Assembly (NCBI RefSeq): GCF_039533685.1
Contig: NZ_BAAATZ010000005.1
Location: 1 to 64,000 of the forward strand
Direction: 5' to 3'
DNA length: 64,000 nt
Source of the DNA: Actinocorallia aurantiaca
GTDB taxonomy: Bacteria; Actinomycetota; Actinomycetes; Streptosporangiales; Streptosporangiaceae
Shown here: piece after piece, positions 33,879 to 42,568 of the stretch
How the letters are laid out: each line of letters starts with the position of its first letter
How positions within the stretch are numbered: position 1 is the stretch's first letter
Position numbers and translations under genes: made by a program
Notes under the pieces: model-generated
What the model saw: the letters and a program-made list of their open reading frames with translations, nothing else
What the model was told of the DNA's origin: nothing
Database searches by the model: none

Positions 33879-34598
33879 ATGATGGGCCCCACTCACGCCC
33901 TGTCCGGGGCGGTGGCCTGGCTGGCCGCCGTGCCGCTGATCCAGGACACCGCCCTGCTGCAGGGATACGCGGTGCAGTTGTCCCCCGCACAGATCGCCGC
34001 GGGGACCGTGGTGTGCGCCGGGGCCGCGATGCTCCCCGACATCGACCACCACGACGGCACCATCGCCAACACCTTCGGGGTCTTCACCAAGGTGCTCTGC
34101 ACGGTGGTCGGCAAGATCTCCGGAGGGCACCGGAACGCCACCCACTCGATCCTCTTCGCGCTGGGCGCCGGCTACGGGGCCGACTGGCTGGCCACCCACT
34201 ACGAGCCGGCCTGGTGGGTGCTGCTCTTCCTGCTCATCGGGCTCGGCCTGCGCGGCCTGGGCATCAGGATCGGCACCAGCGACGCCTTCACCGGGTTGCT
34301 CAACGCGCTGGTCGCGGCGGGGCTCGTCTACTGGCTGCACGACGTCGACATGCGGTGGGCGGGTTACGCCGTCGCCCTGGGCTGCGTCATCCACGTCGTC
34401 GGCGACTGCTGCACCCCGCAGGGCTGCCCGGTGCTGTGGCCCGCTCCCTGGCGGCTGGGCCTGCCGCTGATCCCGCGGACGAACGGCAGGGCGGAGAAGT
34501 GGGTGATCGCGCCCCTGCTCACCCTGAGCGCCGTGATCCTCGTCATCCGCACCGCGGTGGGCGACGAGCTCACCGACTGGCTGGACGGCCTGGCCTGA
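33879..34598 (+). CDS. Membrane-bound metal-dependent hydrolase, YdjM/DUF457 family
   Basis: 239 residues, about six hydrophobic segments. Conserved His/Asp blocks of the LexA-regulated YdjM family are visible: MMGPTHALSGAVAW, MLPDIDHHDGTIAN, GHRNATHSILFAL and VIHVVGDCCTPQG. These may bind metal inside the membrane. Molecular substrate unknown. ATG start without a strong ribosome site. It follows map by 88 bases. Confidence 0.82.
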   Translation: MMGPTHALSGAVAWLAAVPLIQDTALLQGYAVQLSPAQIAAGTVVCAGAAMLPDIDHHDGTIANTFGVFTKVLCTVVGKISGGHRNATHSILFALGAGYGADWLATHYEPAWWVLLFLLIGLGLRGLGIRIGTSDAFTGLLNALVAAGLVYWLHDVDMRWAGYAVALGCVIHVVGDCCTPQGCPVLWPAPWRLGLPLIPRTNGRAEKWVIAPLLTLSAVILVIRTAVGDELTDWLDGLA

Positions 34599-34663
34599 GC
34601 GGACCCGCCGGGGCGGGCCCGCTCCCCGCGGCCCTGTTCCTCGCGGCCCGGTCGCCCGCGGGC

Positions 34664-34756
34664 TCAGTCCTTGGCGGTCACCGAGTGGAGGGCGACGTCC
34701 ACCTTCTGCGTCTCGTCGGAGCAACTGCACTGGCCACAGCCCGGCAGAATGTCCAT
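34664..34756 (-). CDS. Candidate Cys-rich micro-ORF (30 aa)
   Basis: MDILPGCGQCSCSDETQKVDVALHSVTAKD. Three Cys within six residues (CGQCSC) suggest metal binding or a peptide precursor. The ribosome site is close to the ATG (gagg, two bases away). It is not in any family I know. It is divergent from the secreted protease gene and lies between it and the YdjM-like gene. A second overlapping frame (ATG near 34780) encodes MNKEETVRKWTFCRAV and competes as the true product. Confidence is low to moderate. Confidence 0.4.
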   Translation of the reverse strand: MDILPGCGQCSCSDETQKVDVALHSVTAKD

Positions 34757-34929
34757 TTCCTCACCGTCTCTTCCTTATTCATGCCGATAAGGCAATTTCG
34801 AGCGTACGCCGTGCCGAGGGAGAAGGTCAGTGCCACGGCCCGGCAAATCTCCGGTAGAGAGAGAATGCTCTCCCCGAGGCCACCTCCGGCGGGCCGTCTA
34901 GGAGGCCGCGGGCTGGGAACAGAGCGTTC

Positions 34930-35976
34930 GTGGGGAAACGAGAGTTCTGCGCGGCGGCGCTGGCCGCCGCACTTCTGACCGGATGCGCCGGAGGCGGCGA
35001 CGGGAACGGGACGACGGCGACGCGGGCGCCCTCTCCCGTGGACGCCTCGGCCGCGGCCGTGCTGGAGGACGCCTACACGCGGATCGTCGCGGCCGTGCTG
35101 CCGTCCGTCGTGCAGATCAACACCGACCAGGGCGAGGGGTCGGGCGTCGTCTACGACGGCGACGGCCACATCGTGACCAACGCGCACGTGGTGGCCGGGG
35201 CCCGCTCCCTCCAGGTGGTGCCCTCCAGCGGCGGCAGCCCGCTGAACGCCCGGCTCGTCGGCACCTTCGACGCCGGGGACCTGGCCGTGGTGAAGGTCGA
35301 CGGGGCGAACCTGCCCCCGGCGAGCTTCGGCGACTCCACCCGGCTGAAGGTCGGGCAGATCGTCCTGGCCATGGGCAGCCCGCTGGGGCTGTCGGGCAGC
35401 GTCACCAACGGCATCGTCTCGGCGACCGGCCGGACGGTGACCTCCCAGCGGGAGGGCGCCTTCCCCGGCGCCACCATCTCCGACGCGGTGCAGACCAGCG
35501 CGGCCATCAACCCCGGCAACAGCGGCGGAGCCCTGGTCACCCTGGACGGCACGGTCGTCGGCATCCCCACGCTGGCGGCGGGCACCGGCTCGGGCGACCT
35601 GGCGGCGGGCATCGGGTTCGCCATCCCCGGCGACACCGTCCGCACCATCGCCCCCCAGCTGATCTCCTCCGGCAAGGTCACCAGCTCCGGGCGGGCCGCG
35701 CTGAACGTCACGATCGCCCAGACCTTCAGCATCACCACGGGCAAGGCCGACGGGGTCGCGGTCGTCTCGGCGGCCGAAGGCGGCGCGGCGGCCGCGGCGG
35801 GCATCCGCAAGGGAGACGTCATCGTCGAGGTCAACGGGCAGGCGACCCCGACCACCACCGCGCTCGCCGAGATCCTGGCGAACCTGCAGGTGGGGCAGAC
35901 CGTGCCGGTGAAGGTCCGCCGGGAGGGCAAGGAGCAGACCTTCCAGGTCAAGCTCGGCGAACTGCCGGGAGGCTGA
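34930..35976 (+). CDS. Lipoprotein trypsin-like serine protease with PDZ domain (HtrA type)
   Basis: 348 residues. The N-terminal lipoprotein signal MGKREFCAAALAAALLTGCAGGG has the lipobox LTGC, so the protein is anchored outside the membrane. S1C protease domain: His in VTNAHVV, Asp in GDLAVVKVD, Ser in NPGNSGGALV. The C-terminal PDZ domain (about 255-345) is GVAVVSAAEGGAAAAAGIRKGDVIVEVNGQATPTTTALAEIL. Probable envelope quality-control protease. GTG start, weak ribosome site. The next gene (DUF5685) follows after 82 bases in the same direction. Confidence 0.9.
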   Translation: MGKREFCAAALAAALLTGCAGGGDGNGTTATRAPSPVDASAAAVLEDAYTRIVAAVLPSVVQINTDQGEGSGVVYDGDGHIVTNAHVVAGARSLQVVPSSGGSPLNARLVGTFDAGDLAVVKVDGANLPPASFGDSTRLKVGQIVLAMGSPLGLSGSVTNGIVSATGRTVTSQREGAFPGATISDAVQTSAAINPGNSGGALVTLDGTVVGIPTLAAGTGSGDLAAGIGFAIPGDTVRTIAPQLISSGKVTSSGRAALNVTIAQTFSITTGKADGVAVVSAAEGGAAAAAGIRKGDVIVEVNGQATPTTTALAEILANLQVGQTVPVKVRREGKEQTFQVKLGELPGG

Positions 35977-36058
35977 TTTTTCTTGCGTGTCACCTGAACA
36001 ACTGCGCGAACGGCGGCGTCGGTGAATAATGCGCTGTCCGCTTTGCGAAGGGAACACA

Positions 36059-37264
36059 ATGTTCGGGGTGGTACGACCCTGTCGGCACGGCATGTGCACG
36101 ACCTTGTTCAAGGACTGGATGGCCCACCTCTGCGGCCTGTGCCTCACGCTGCGGGACGAGCACGGCCACCGCGCCCGGCTGGTGACCAACTACGACGGCC
36201 TCCTCGTCTCGGTGCTGACCGAGGCCCAGCTCGCCGCGTCGGCGCCGCGCCGCAAGGCCGGCGCGTGCGCGCTGCGCGGCTTCAAGGGCGCCGACGTGGT
36301 GAGCGCGCAGGCCGAGGGCGCGCGGCTGGCCGCCGCGGTCTCCCTGCTGCTGGCCGCGGGCAAGACCCGCGACCACATAGCCGACGGCGACGGCCCCTAC
36401 GCCCGCAGGCCGGTCGCCGCGGCCGCCTCCCGGGTGGCCGACCGCTGGGACGCCGCGGGCGGCAGGACCGGGGAGGTCCTGGGCTTCGACGCGGCCGTGC
36501 TGCGGGACGCCGTGGCCCGCCAGGCCGTGCTGGAGCGGACGCCGGGCCTCACCCTGCTGGAGCTCCTGGAGCCGACCGAGACCGCCGTGGCGGCGGCCTT
36601 CGCGCACACCGCGGTGCTGGCGGGCAGGCCGGGCAACGCCGAGCCCCTCGCCGAGGCGGGCCGCTTCTTCGGCAGGCTCGCCCACCTGCTGGACGCCGTC
36701 GAGGACCTGCCCGAGGACCACGCCGCCGGGGCCTTCAACCCCCTGACCGCCACCGACACCCCCCTGCGCGAGGCCCGGCGGCTGTGCGACGCGTCCCTGC
36801 ACGGGCTGCGCCTCGCCCTCGCCGACGCCGAGTTCGAGAACCGCACCCTCGTGACGGCCCTTCTGGAGCGGGAAGTCCGCAAAGCGGTGGACCGGACGTT
36901 CCAGGGCCACCCGTACGCGGTGTTCGACGAGCCCTCCGCCTCCGATCGGGGCGGGCTCCCCGTCCTGCCGGTCGTGGGCCAGTACCCCCCGGGGTACTAC
37001 CCCCCGCCCGGGCAGGTCCCGCCGGGCTACAAGCCGCCCAGGCGGCGTCCGGGGTGCGGGCCCGAGCTGTGCCTGGCCGGCGCCCTGGTCGGCTGCACCT
37101 GCGGCCTGTGGCGGCCGGAGTGGAGCGAGTACCACGAGTCCTCGTGCTCCGACCGGTGCGCCTGCACCCGGTGCGACGGCTGCGGCGACGGCTGCTCGAA
37201 CTGCGGCGAATGCTGCAACTGCTGCGGCGACGGCGGGTGCTGCGACTGCGGCTGCGACTGCTGA
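36059..37264 (+). CDS. DUF5685 family protein with extreme Cys-rich C-terminus
   Basis: 401 residues. The ATG at 36059 has a good aaggga site; an upstream ATG (36029) would add CPLC but lacks one. The N-terminus MFGVVRPCRHGMCTTLFKDWMAHLCGLCLTLRDEHGHRARLVTNYDGLLVSVL and an all-alpha core with LLDAVEDLPEDHAAGAFNPL match what I know as DUF5685. A Pro/Gly/Tyr linker (YPPGYYPPPGQVPPGYKPP) leads to a tail with 16 Cys in about the last 40 residues (CDGCGDGC, CGECCNCCG, CCDCGCDC). The tail looks metallothionein-like. The copC and copD-ctaG genes follow directly, which makes copper or zinc handling the most reasonable guess. Function unproven. Confidence 0.82.
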   Translation: MFGVVRPCRHGMCTTLFKDWMAHLCGLCLTLRDEHGHRARLVTNYDGLLVSVLTEAQLAASAPRRKAGACALRGFKGADVVSAQAEGARLAAAVSLLLAAGKTRDHIADGDGPYARRPVAAAASRVADRWDAAGGRTGEVLGFDAAVLRDAVARQAVLERTPGLTLLELLEPTETAVAAAFAHTAVLAGRPGNAEPLAEAGRFFGRLAHLLDAVEDLPEDHAAGAFNPLTATDTPLREARRLCDASLHGLRLALADAEFENRTLVTALLEREVRKAVDRTFQGHPYAVFDEPSASDRGGLPVLPVVGQYPPGYYPPPGQVPPGYKPPRRRPGCGPELCLAGALVGCTCGLWRPEWSEYHESSCSDRCACTRCDGCGDGCSNCGECCNCCGDGGCCDCGCDC

Positions 37265-37347
37265 CCGCCGCTTCGGGGCGGGCGGGCACCGTCCGCCCCG
37301 GGGGGTCAATAAGGTGGAAGGGTCTCCAGCCCCGAACCGAGAAGATC

Positions 37348-37911
37348 ATGACCTTGCCTGCTCGACGGATCGCCTCACTCACCGCGCCGGCCGCACTCCT
37401 GGCGGTCCTGCCGCTCCTGCTGCTGTTCTTCTCCGCGGCTCCCGCCTCCGCCCACACCTCGCTCACCGGCAGCACCCCCGCCGACGGAGCCGAGGTCGCC
37501 GCGCCGTCCCAGGTGACGCTGACCTTCAACGAGGCCCTGCGCTCGGCCCGGGTCGTCGTCCGCCCGGAGAAGTCCGAGGTCGAGGTGCAGAAGGGCTCCG
37601 CCCGGCTGGACGGCGAGAAGGTCGTCCAGAAGATCAAGGGCACCCTGCCCGCCGGGAAGTACTCGATCGGCTACCGGGTGATCTCCGCCGACGGCCACCC
37701 GGTCACCGGGGTGCTGTCCTTCACCGTGACCGGCGCGGCCCTCGCCGAGGACGGCCCGGTGCCCGCCGAGACCGGGATCGCCGCGCCCACCGACTCCGAC
37801 GACGCCGCCGCCGAGTCCGAGGGCGGCACCACCCGCTGGCTCATGGTCGGCGCGGGCCTGGCCGCCGGAGTCGGCATCGGCCTGCTGTTCGCCATGCGGC
37901 GGCGGCGGTGA
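37348..37911 (+). CDS. Copper resistance protein CopC (YcnJ N-domain-like)
   Basis: 187 residues. Sec signal MTLPARRIASLTAPAALLAVLPLLLLFFSAAPASA, with cleavage before HTSLTGSTPADGAEV, leaving the mature N-terminal His that binds Cu(II) in CopC proteins. The CopC beta-sandwich continues with VTLTFNEAL, YSIGYRVISADGHPVTGVLSFTV. A linker and a C-terminal helix WLMVGAGLAAGVGIGLLFAM end in RRRR, so it is membrane-tethered. It overlaps the next gene by four bases (stop TGA inside GTGA), a translational coupling. Confidence 0.9.
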   Translation: MTLPARRIASLTAPAALLAVLPLLLLFFSAAPASAHTSLTGSTPADGAEVAAPSQVTLTFNEALRSARVVVRPEKSEVEVQKGSARLDGEKVVQKIKGTLPAGKYSIGYRVISADGHPVTGVLSFTVTGAALAEDGPVPAETGIAAPTDSDDAAAESEGGTTRWLMVGAGLAAGVGIGLLFAMRRRR

Positions 37912-39908
37912 TCCGCGAGGTCGCCAAGGCCGCCGCGCTCGCGGTCCTCGCGACCGCGGCGGGCCTGGTCGCCGCGCTCTACGTCGGCGGGGCCGTCGCC
38001 GAGCGGGTCATCCCGGGGATCAGCGACGCGGGCGTGCTGGTCCGCTGGGGGCTTCCCGTGGCCCGCACGGTGATGGACATCGCCGCGGCGCTGACCGTCG
38101 GCTGCCTGGTCATGGCGATCGTGCTGATCCCGCTGATCAAGGACGGCCTGACCTCCGCGGCCCAGAACTACCTGCGGGCGGCGTCCTGGTGCGCCGCCGT
38201 GTGGGCCTCCGCCGCGGGCGCCACCCTGGTGCTGACCGTCGCCGAGATCCTCGGACTGCCGGTCACCGGGCTGCTGCGCGGCCACGAGCTGTCCAGCTAC
38301 GCCGGGCAGATCCCGCAGGGGACCGCGCTGCTGCTGGTCATCCTCATGACCGTGATGGTGGCTCTGCTGTCCCGCACGATCTCCACCCCCGCGGCCTCCC
38401 TGGGCCTGCTGGCGCTGGCTCTGGTGGCGCTGCTGCCGCCCGCGGTGACGGGCCATTCGGCCTCCTCCCCCAACCACTCGGTCGCGATGGTCGGGCTCGC
38501 CCTGCACCTGCTGGCCGTGGTGCCCTGGGTCGGCGGGCTGGCCGTCCTGGTCTGGCACGCGCTGAGCGGGGGCCGGCTGCTGGACACCGCCGTCGGCCGG
38601 TTCAGCCGGCTGGCCGTCTGGTGCCTGGCCGTGACGGGCCTGTCCGGGCTGGTCAACACCATCTCCCGGCTGCCCGACCCGCTGCAGCTGTTCACCACCG
38701 ACTACGGCCGGATCATCCTGGCCAAGATCGTGCTGCTGGCCGCCCTGGGCTGGATCGGCTGGCGGCACCGCGAGCGCACGGTCCCGGCGATCCGCGAGGG
38801 CAGGCCCCTGGCGTTCACCCGGCTCGCCGTCGTCGAGGCCGCGATCATGGGCGCGACGATGGGAGTGGCGGTCGCGCTGGCCCAGACCGCTCCCCCGCCC
38901 TCCGAGACCGGTGCGGTGAGCACGGTCGAGGCGCTGATCGGTTACGAGATGCCGGCGCCGGTCACCGTGGCCAGACTCGCCTCGCTGTGGCGGTTCGACC
39001 TGTTCTGGGTGGTGCTGGTCCTGGTGCTGGGCGGCCTCTACCTGGCCGGGGTGCTGCGGCTGCGCCGCCGCGGCGACTCCTGGCCGGCGGGCCGCACGAC
39101 CGCCTGGTGCGTCGCGCTCGTCTCGATCGTCATCGTCACCCTGAGCGGCGTCTCGACCTACGCCCCGATCCTGTTCAGCGTGCACATGGCCCAGCACATG
39201 ACGCTCGCGATGCTGACGCCGATCTTCCTGGTGCTGGGCGCCCCGGTGACGCTGGCGCTGCGCGCGCTCAGGCCCGCCGAGGTGCGCGGCGACCGGGGGC
39301 CGCGCGAGTGGCTGACCGCCTTCCTCGGCAGCCGGTTCACCAAGGTCGTCGCCCACCCCGTGGTGGCGGGGGTGCTCTTCATCGGCAGCACCTACGCCCT
39401 GTACTTCAGCCCGGCGTTCGAGTGGATGATGCGCAACCACCTCGGGCACATCGGCATGCTGATGCACTTCCTGCTCAGCGGCTACCTGTTCTACTGGGTG
39501 ATCATCGGCGTGGACCCCTCGCCGCACAAGATCCCCCATGTGGGCCGGCTGCTGATGCTGTTCGTCACCATGCCGTTCCACGCGTTCTTCGGCATCGCGC
39601 TGATGAACATGGGCCAGCCGCTGGCCCCCTCCTGGTACGAGTCGGTCCAGCCGCCGTGGGGCGTCTCGGCCGTGCACGACCTGCAGACGGGCGGAGCCAT
39701 CGCCTGGGGCTTCGGCGAGATCCCGACCTTCATCGTGCTGATCGCGATCGTCGTCCAGTGGGCGGTCTCCGACCAGCGGATCTCCCGCCGCGGCGACCGC
39801 CAGGCCGCCCGCGACGAGGACGCCGAGCTCGCCCGCTACAACACGATGCTCTCCCAGCTCGGCGACTCCGGACAGGCCGGCTCCTCGGCCAGGGCCGGCA
39901 CCGACTAG
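37908..39908 (+). CDS. CopD domain fused to CtaG/caa3 assembly domain
   Basis: 666-residue polytopic protein. The first half is CopD-like (PF05425): LPPAVTGHSASSPNHSVAMVGLALHLLAVVPWVGGLAVLVWH with conserved His. The second half is the cytochrome oxidase assembly type (CtaG/PF09678): SVHMAQHMTLAMLTPIFLVLGAP, MHFLLSGYLFYWVIIGVDPSPHKIPH and MPFHAFFGIALMNMG. This two-domain fusion is usual in actinobacteria and probably moves copper toward the oxidase or the cytosol. GTG start overlapping copC. The 3' end overlaps the convergent response regulator by four bases. Confidence 0.9.
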   Translation: MIREVAKAAALAVLATAAGLVAALYVGGAVAERVIPGISDAGVLVRWGLPVARTVMDIAAALTVGCLVMAIVLIPLIKDGLTSAAQNYLRAASWCAAVWASAAGATLVLTVAEILGLPVTGLLRGHELSSYAGQIPQGTALLLVILMTVMVALLSRTISTPAASLGLLALALVALLPPAVTGHSASSPNHSVAMVGLALHLLAVVPWVGGLAVLVWHALSGGRLLDTAVGRFSRLAVWCLAVTGLSGLVNTISRLPDPLQLFTTDYGRIILAKIVLLAALGWIGWRHRERTVPAIREGRPLAFTRLAVVEAAIMGATMGVAVALAQTAPPPSETGAVSTVEALIGYEMPAPVTVARLASLWRFDLFWVVLVLVLGGLYLAGVLRLRRRGDSWPAGRTTAWCVALVSIVIVTLSGVSTYAPILFSVHMAQHMTLAMLTPIFLVLGAPVTLALRALRPAEVRGDRGPREWLTAFLGSRFTKVVAHPVVAGVLFIGSTYALYFSPAFEWMMRNHLGHIGMLMHFLLSGYLFYWVIIGVDPSPHKIPHVGRLLMLFVTMPFHAFFGIALMNMGQPLAPSWYESVQPPWGVSAVHDLQTGGAIAWGFGEIPTFIVLIAIVVQWAVSDQRISRRGDRQAARDEDAELARYNTMLSQLGDSGQAGSSARAGTD

Positions 39909-40552
39909 CGCGGCTGGATGAAGCCGCTCTCGTAGGCGAAGATCACCGCCTGGGTGCGGTCCCTGGCGCCGAGCTTGGCCAGCAGGTTGCCCACGTGCGT
40001 CTTGACGGTCTGGGGGCTGACCACCAGGGAGTCGGCGATCTCGGCGTTGGACAGGCCGGCGGCCATCAGCCGCAGCACCTCGGCCTCGCGGTCGGTCAGG
40101 CGGCCGTGCCAGTCGGCGCGGGCGGGGGCGGGCTGGCCGTGCTCGGCGGCCAGCGCCCTGATCGCCGCGGGGAAGAGCAGGGTGTCCCCCTGGACGACCA
40201 TCCGGATGGCCTGCAGGATCTCCTCGGGGCGGGAGCGCTTGAGCAGGAAGCCGTTCGCCCCGGCGCGCAGGGCATCGTAGACGTAGTCGTCGTTCTCGAA
40301 GGTGGTGACCACCAGGATCCGGGGAGGGTCCGGGACCTTCGCCAGGAGGTCGCGGGTGGCCTGGATGCCGTCGACGCCCGGCATCCGCACGTCCATGAGC
40401 ACCACCTCGGGAGCGAGCCGCAGCGTCTCCCGCAGCGCCTCCGCCCCGTCGGCGGCCTCGCCGACCACCTCCAGGTCCGGTTCGGCGGCCACGATGGCCC
40501 GCAGTCCCGCGCGGATCAGCCTCTCGTCGTCGACGATCAGCACCGTGGTCAT
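39905..40552 (-). CDS. NarL/LuxR-family response regulator
   Basis: 215 residues. The receiver domain (1-120) has the phospho-acceptor Asp in VVLMDVRMPG and the acidic pair DDE near the start. The C-terminal LuxR HTH is LTDREAEVLRLMAAGLSNAEIADSLVVSPQTVKTHVGNLLAKLGARDRTQAV. The start overlaps the stop of the partner kinase by four bases (ATGA), so the two are co-translated. Targets are unknown. Placement next to copC/copD is convergent, not co-directional. Confidence 0.95.
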   Translation of the reverse strand: MTTVLIVDDERLIRAGLRAIVAAEPDLEVVGEAADGAEALRETLRLAPEVVLMDVRMPGVDGIQATRDLLAKVPDPPRILVVTTFENDDYVYDALRAGANGFLLKRSRPEEILQAIRMVVQGDTLLFPAAIRALAAEHGQPAPARADWHGRLTDREAEVLRLMAAGLSNAEIADSLVVSPQTVKTHVGNLLAKLGARDRTQAVIFAYESGFIQPR

Positions 40553-41769
40553 GTGTTCCCCTTCGGAATCGGGATGGAGGCGCGCAGGCACCAGCGGCCC
40601 TGGTCGGAGCCGGCGCTCAGCCTGCCCCGCAGGACGTGGACGCGTTCGCCCAGTCCGGCCAGTCCCCGGCCGCCGGTTCCCGCGCCGCCGTGGGTGCGCG
40701 TGCCCGTCGGGTTGCTCAGCTCCAGGTCGAGTTCGGCGGGGCCGACGGACAGCAGCAGGTCCACCGGCACGCGCCCGGCGTGCTTGGCCACGTTGGTCAG
40801 CCCCTCCTGGACGATCCGGTAGGCCTCCCTGGAGACCGCGGCCGGCAGCCGGTCCAGGTCTCCTTCCCGGCGCAGGTCGATCTCCAGGCCGGTCTTGCCG
40901 AGCAGTTCCTCCAGGTCGCGCAGGGTCCGCTGGGGGGTGTGCCGGCTGCCCGCCTCCTCGTCGCGGAGCAGGCCGAGGACGTGGTCGAGGTCCTCCAGCG
41001 CGGTCCGCGCGCACTCCTCGATCGCCTGCAGAGCCTGCGTGGCGAACACCGGATCCCGCTCCAGCACGCGGGCCGCCGCGGCGGACTGCACGGTGACGAT
41101 GCTGAGCGCGTGCCCGACGGAGTCGTGCAGTTCCCGGGCGAGCCGGGTGCGTTCGGCCTGGGCGTCGGCCCGCCGCTCGGCCGCGGCGATCCGCTCCTCG
41201 GGCGAGGGCCCCAGCGCCCAGGCCGCGCCCCTGGCGGCCAGCCCGCCGAGCAGGGCCACCCCGTACCCGAAGCCCAGCAGCAGGAGGAGCCCCAGCGGAA
41301 GCGTCCACACGATCATCCAGCCGCTCGGCAGCCAGTGCATCTCGTCGGATCCGGTGAAGGGCAGGCTCAGGATCCAGCTGGCCAGGAGGGGGATCATCAC
41401 GCTGAAGAACCCGACCGCCGCGCCGGCGAGCACGTGCGCGGTGAACCACAGGGCGGCGCGCAGTCTGGCCGGCCACCGGGTGTCCCGGCCCGGCTGCTCC
41501 GGCGCGCCCAGCATCTCCAGGGAGATCGAGCACTCGATGCGGCGCGCCACCGGCAGCAGGCCGGTCACGACCAGCCCGCCCGCCAGGCTGAGCAGGAACA
41601 GCAGCAGCGCCAGCCAGGGCGAGTCCGACCCGCTGGCCTCGGCCCCGCCGCCGCCCGCGAACATCGCGATGGCCAGGTAGGGGGTGGAGATCATCCCGCC
41701 GAGGATCATGAACGCCCAGCGACGCCACGTCACCGTCGAGTAGAGCGGGCGGAACGCGGACCTGAGCAC
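40549..41769 (-). CDS. Sensor histidine kinase (HisKA_3 type)
   Basis: 406 residues. Four hydrophobic helices in the first 190 residues (FMILGGMISTPYLAIAMFAG, LALLLFLLSLAGGLVVTGLL, VLAGAAVGFFSVMIPLLASWIL, IVWTLPLGLLLLLGFGYGVALLGG) form the sensor part without a large extracellular domain. Next come the dimerisation motif RTRLARELHDSVGHALSIVTVQSAAA, with the phosphorylated His, and a C-terminal ATPase whose N box is EGLTNVAKHAG and G box GTGGRGLAGLGERV. It pairs with the response regulator just downstream. Confidence 0.93.
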   Translation of the reverse strand: MLRSAFRPLYSTVTWRRWAFMILGGMISTPYLAIAMFAGGGGAEASGSDSPWLALLLFLLSLAGGLVVTGLLPVARRIECSISLEMLGAPEQPGRDTRWPARLRAALWFTAHVLAGAAVGFFSVMIPLLASWILSLPFTGSDEMHWLPSGWMIVWTLPLGLLLLLGFGYGVALLGGLAARGAAWALGPSPEERIAAAERRADAQAERTRLARELHDSVGHALSIVTVQSAAAARVLERDPVFATQALQAIEECARTALEDLDHVLGLLRDEEAGSRHTPQRTLRDLEELLGKTGLEIDLRREGDLDRLPAAVSREAYRIVQEGLTNVAKHAGRVPVDLLLSVGPAELDLELSNPTGTRTHGGAGTGGRGLAGLGERVHVLRGRLSAGSDQGRWCLRASIPIPKGNT

Positions 41770-41916
41770 GCCCTCATCCTCTCAGCCGACCCGTGTTCCG
41801 GCCTCCCCCCCAGGTCGTGTCCGGATATCACCCCTGCGCAGGAGTGACGTAGGAGACAGAACACGGTTCTATAAATCAAGGCGCTCCCTGGCTAAGGTAA
41901 GCGGGGAGTTAAAAGT

Positions 41917-41929
41917 GTCAGTGACTGAC
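41917..41929. promoter_or_regulatory. 13-bp palindrome upstream of the GtrA gene
   Basis: gtcagtgactgac, a perfect palindrome around a central G, 14 bases before the start codon at 41944. Possible repressor site; no matching regulator identified. Confidence 0.35.
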
Positions 41930-41943
41930 GATAGCGTGCGGAC

Positions 41944-42471
41944 ATGAGCGGCAGGAAAGAAGAGACAGGGCTTCAGGCCACCGACCCCGAGGGTCTCCGG
42001 ACATCCGGCGACCACCCGGCCGAGCCGCGTGCCGCCCGTACGCCCGGGCCGCTCTCCTCCCTCATCCGCTACGCCATCTGCGGCGGCGGCGTCACCTTGC
42101 TTTCCAGCTGGGCGCTCGTCCTCCTGGACACCGCCATGAGCCTGGTCCTCGCGAACGCGGTGGTGACGGCCCTGGGAACCCTCCTGGTCAACGAGCTGCA
42201 CGGCCGCGTGTCCTTCAAGAGCGAGAGGCGGGGCTGGCGCATGCACGGCGAGTCCGCGCTCACCGCGCTCGCCGCCTACCTGGTCACCACCGGGGCGATG
42301 CTGGCGCTGCACCACTCCGTCGCCCATCCGAGCGCCTTCCTCGACCAGGGCGTCTACATCGTCGCCTCCGGCGTCGCCGGAACCTGCCGCTTCCTGGTGC
42401 TGCGGCTGGTCGTCTTCGGCCGCTTCGGCCGCCGGGGCGGCGGCAGGAACTCCGTCGTCCTGGCCGCCTGA
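41944..42471 (+). CDS. GtrA-like membrane protein
   Basis: 175 residues with about 40 hydrophilic N-terminal residues and then four transmembrane helices: SSLIRYAICGGGVTLLSSWALVLL, MSLVLANAVVTALGTLLVNELHGRVSFKS, SALTALAAYLVTTGAMLAL and GVYIVASGVAGTCRFLVLRLVVFGRF. This is the GtrA layout, associated with flipping polyprenyl-linked sugars. The N-E-x-H-x-R-x-x-F segment matches the family. No glycosyltransferase is adjacent, so the partner is unknown. Confidence 0.82.
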   Translation: MSGRKEETGLQATDPEGLRTSGDHPAEPRAARTPGPLSSLIRYAICGGGVTLLSSWALVLLDTAMSLVLANAVVTALGTLLVNELHGRVSFKSERRGWRMHGESALTALAAYLVTTGAMLALHHSVAHPSAFLDQGVYIVASGVAGTCRFLVLRLVVFGRFGRRGGGRNSVVLAA

Positions 42472-42498
42472 TCCTTCGCCGTCCGCCCCCGGACGACG

Positions 42499-42527
42499 AA
42501 GGCCCCGGCCGTGACGGCCGGGGCCTT
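42499..42527. terminator. Strong bidirectional terminator
   Basis: Perfect 13-bp arms aaggccccggccg (42499-42511) and cggccggggcctt (42515-42527) with a 3-base loop, followed by ctccttctt; between the convergent GtrA and XRE-TPR genes. Confidence 0.88.
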
Positions 42528-42568
42528 CTCCTTCTTCAGGAGGAGTCCTCCTCCTGAAGACCTGCCTT

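Noticed and set aside
36029..36058. Upstream start for the DUF5685 protein giving MRCPLCEGNT
   Set aside because: The family N-terminus begins MFGxVRPCRH and the aaggga site fits ATG 36059, although the extra CPLC is tempting.
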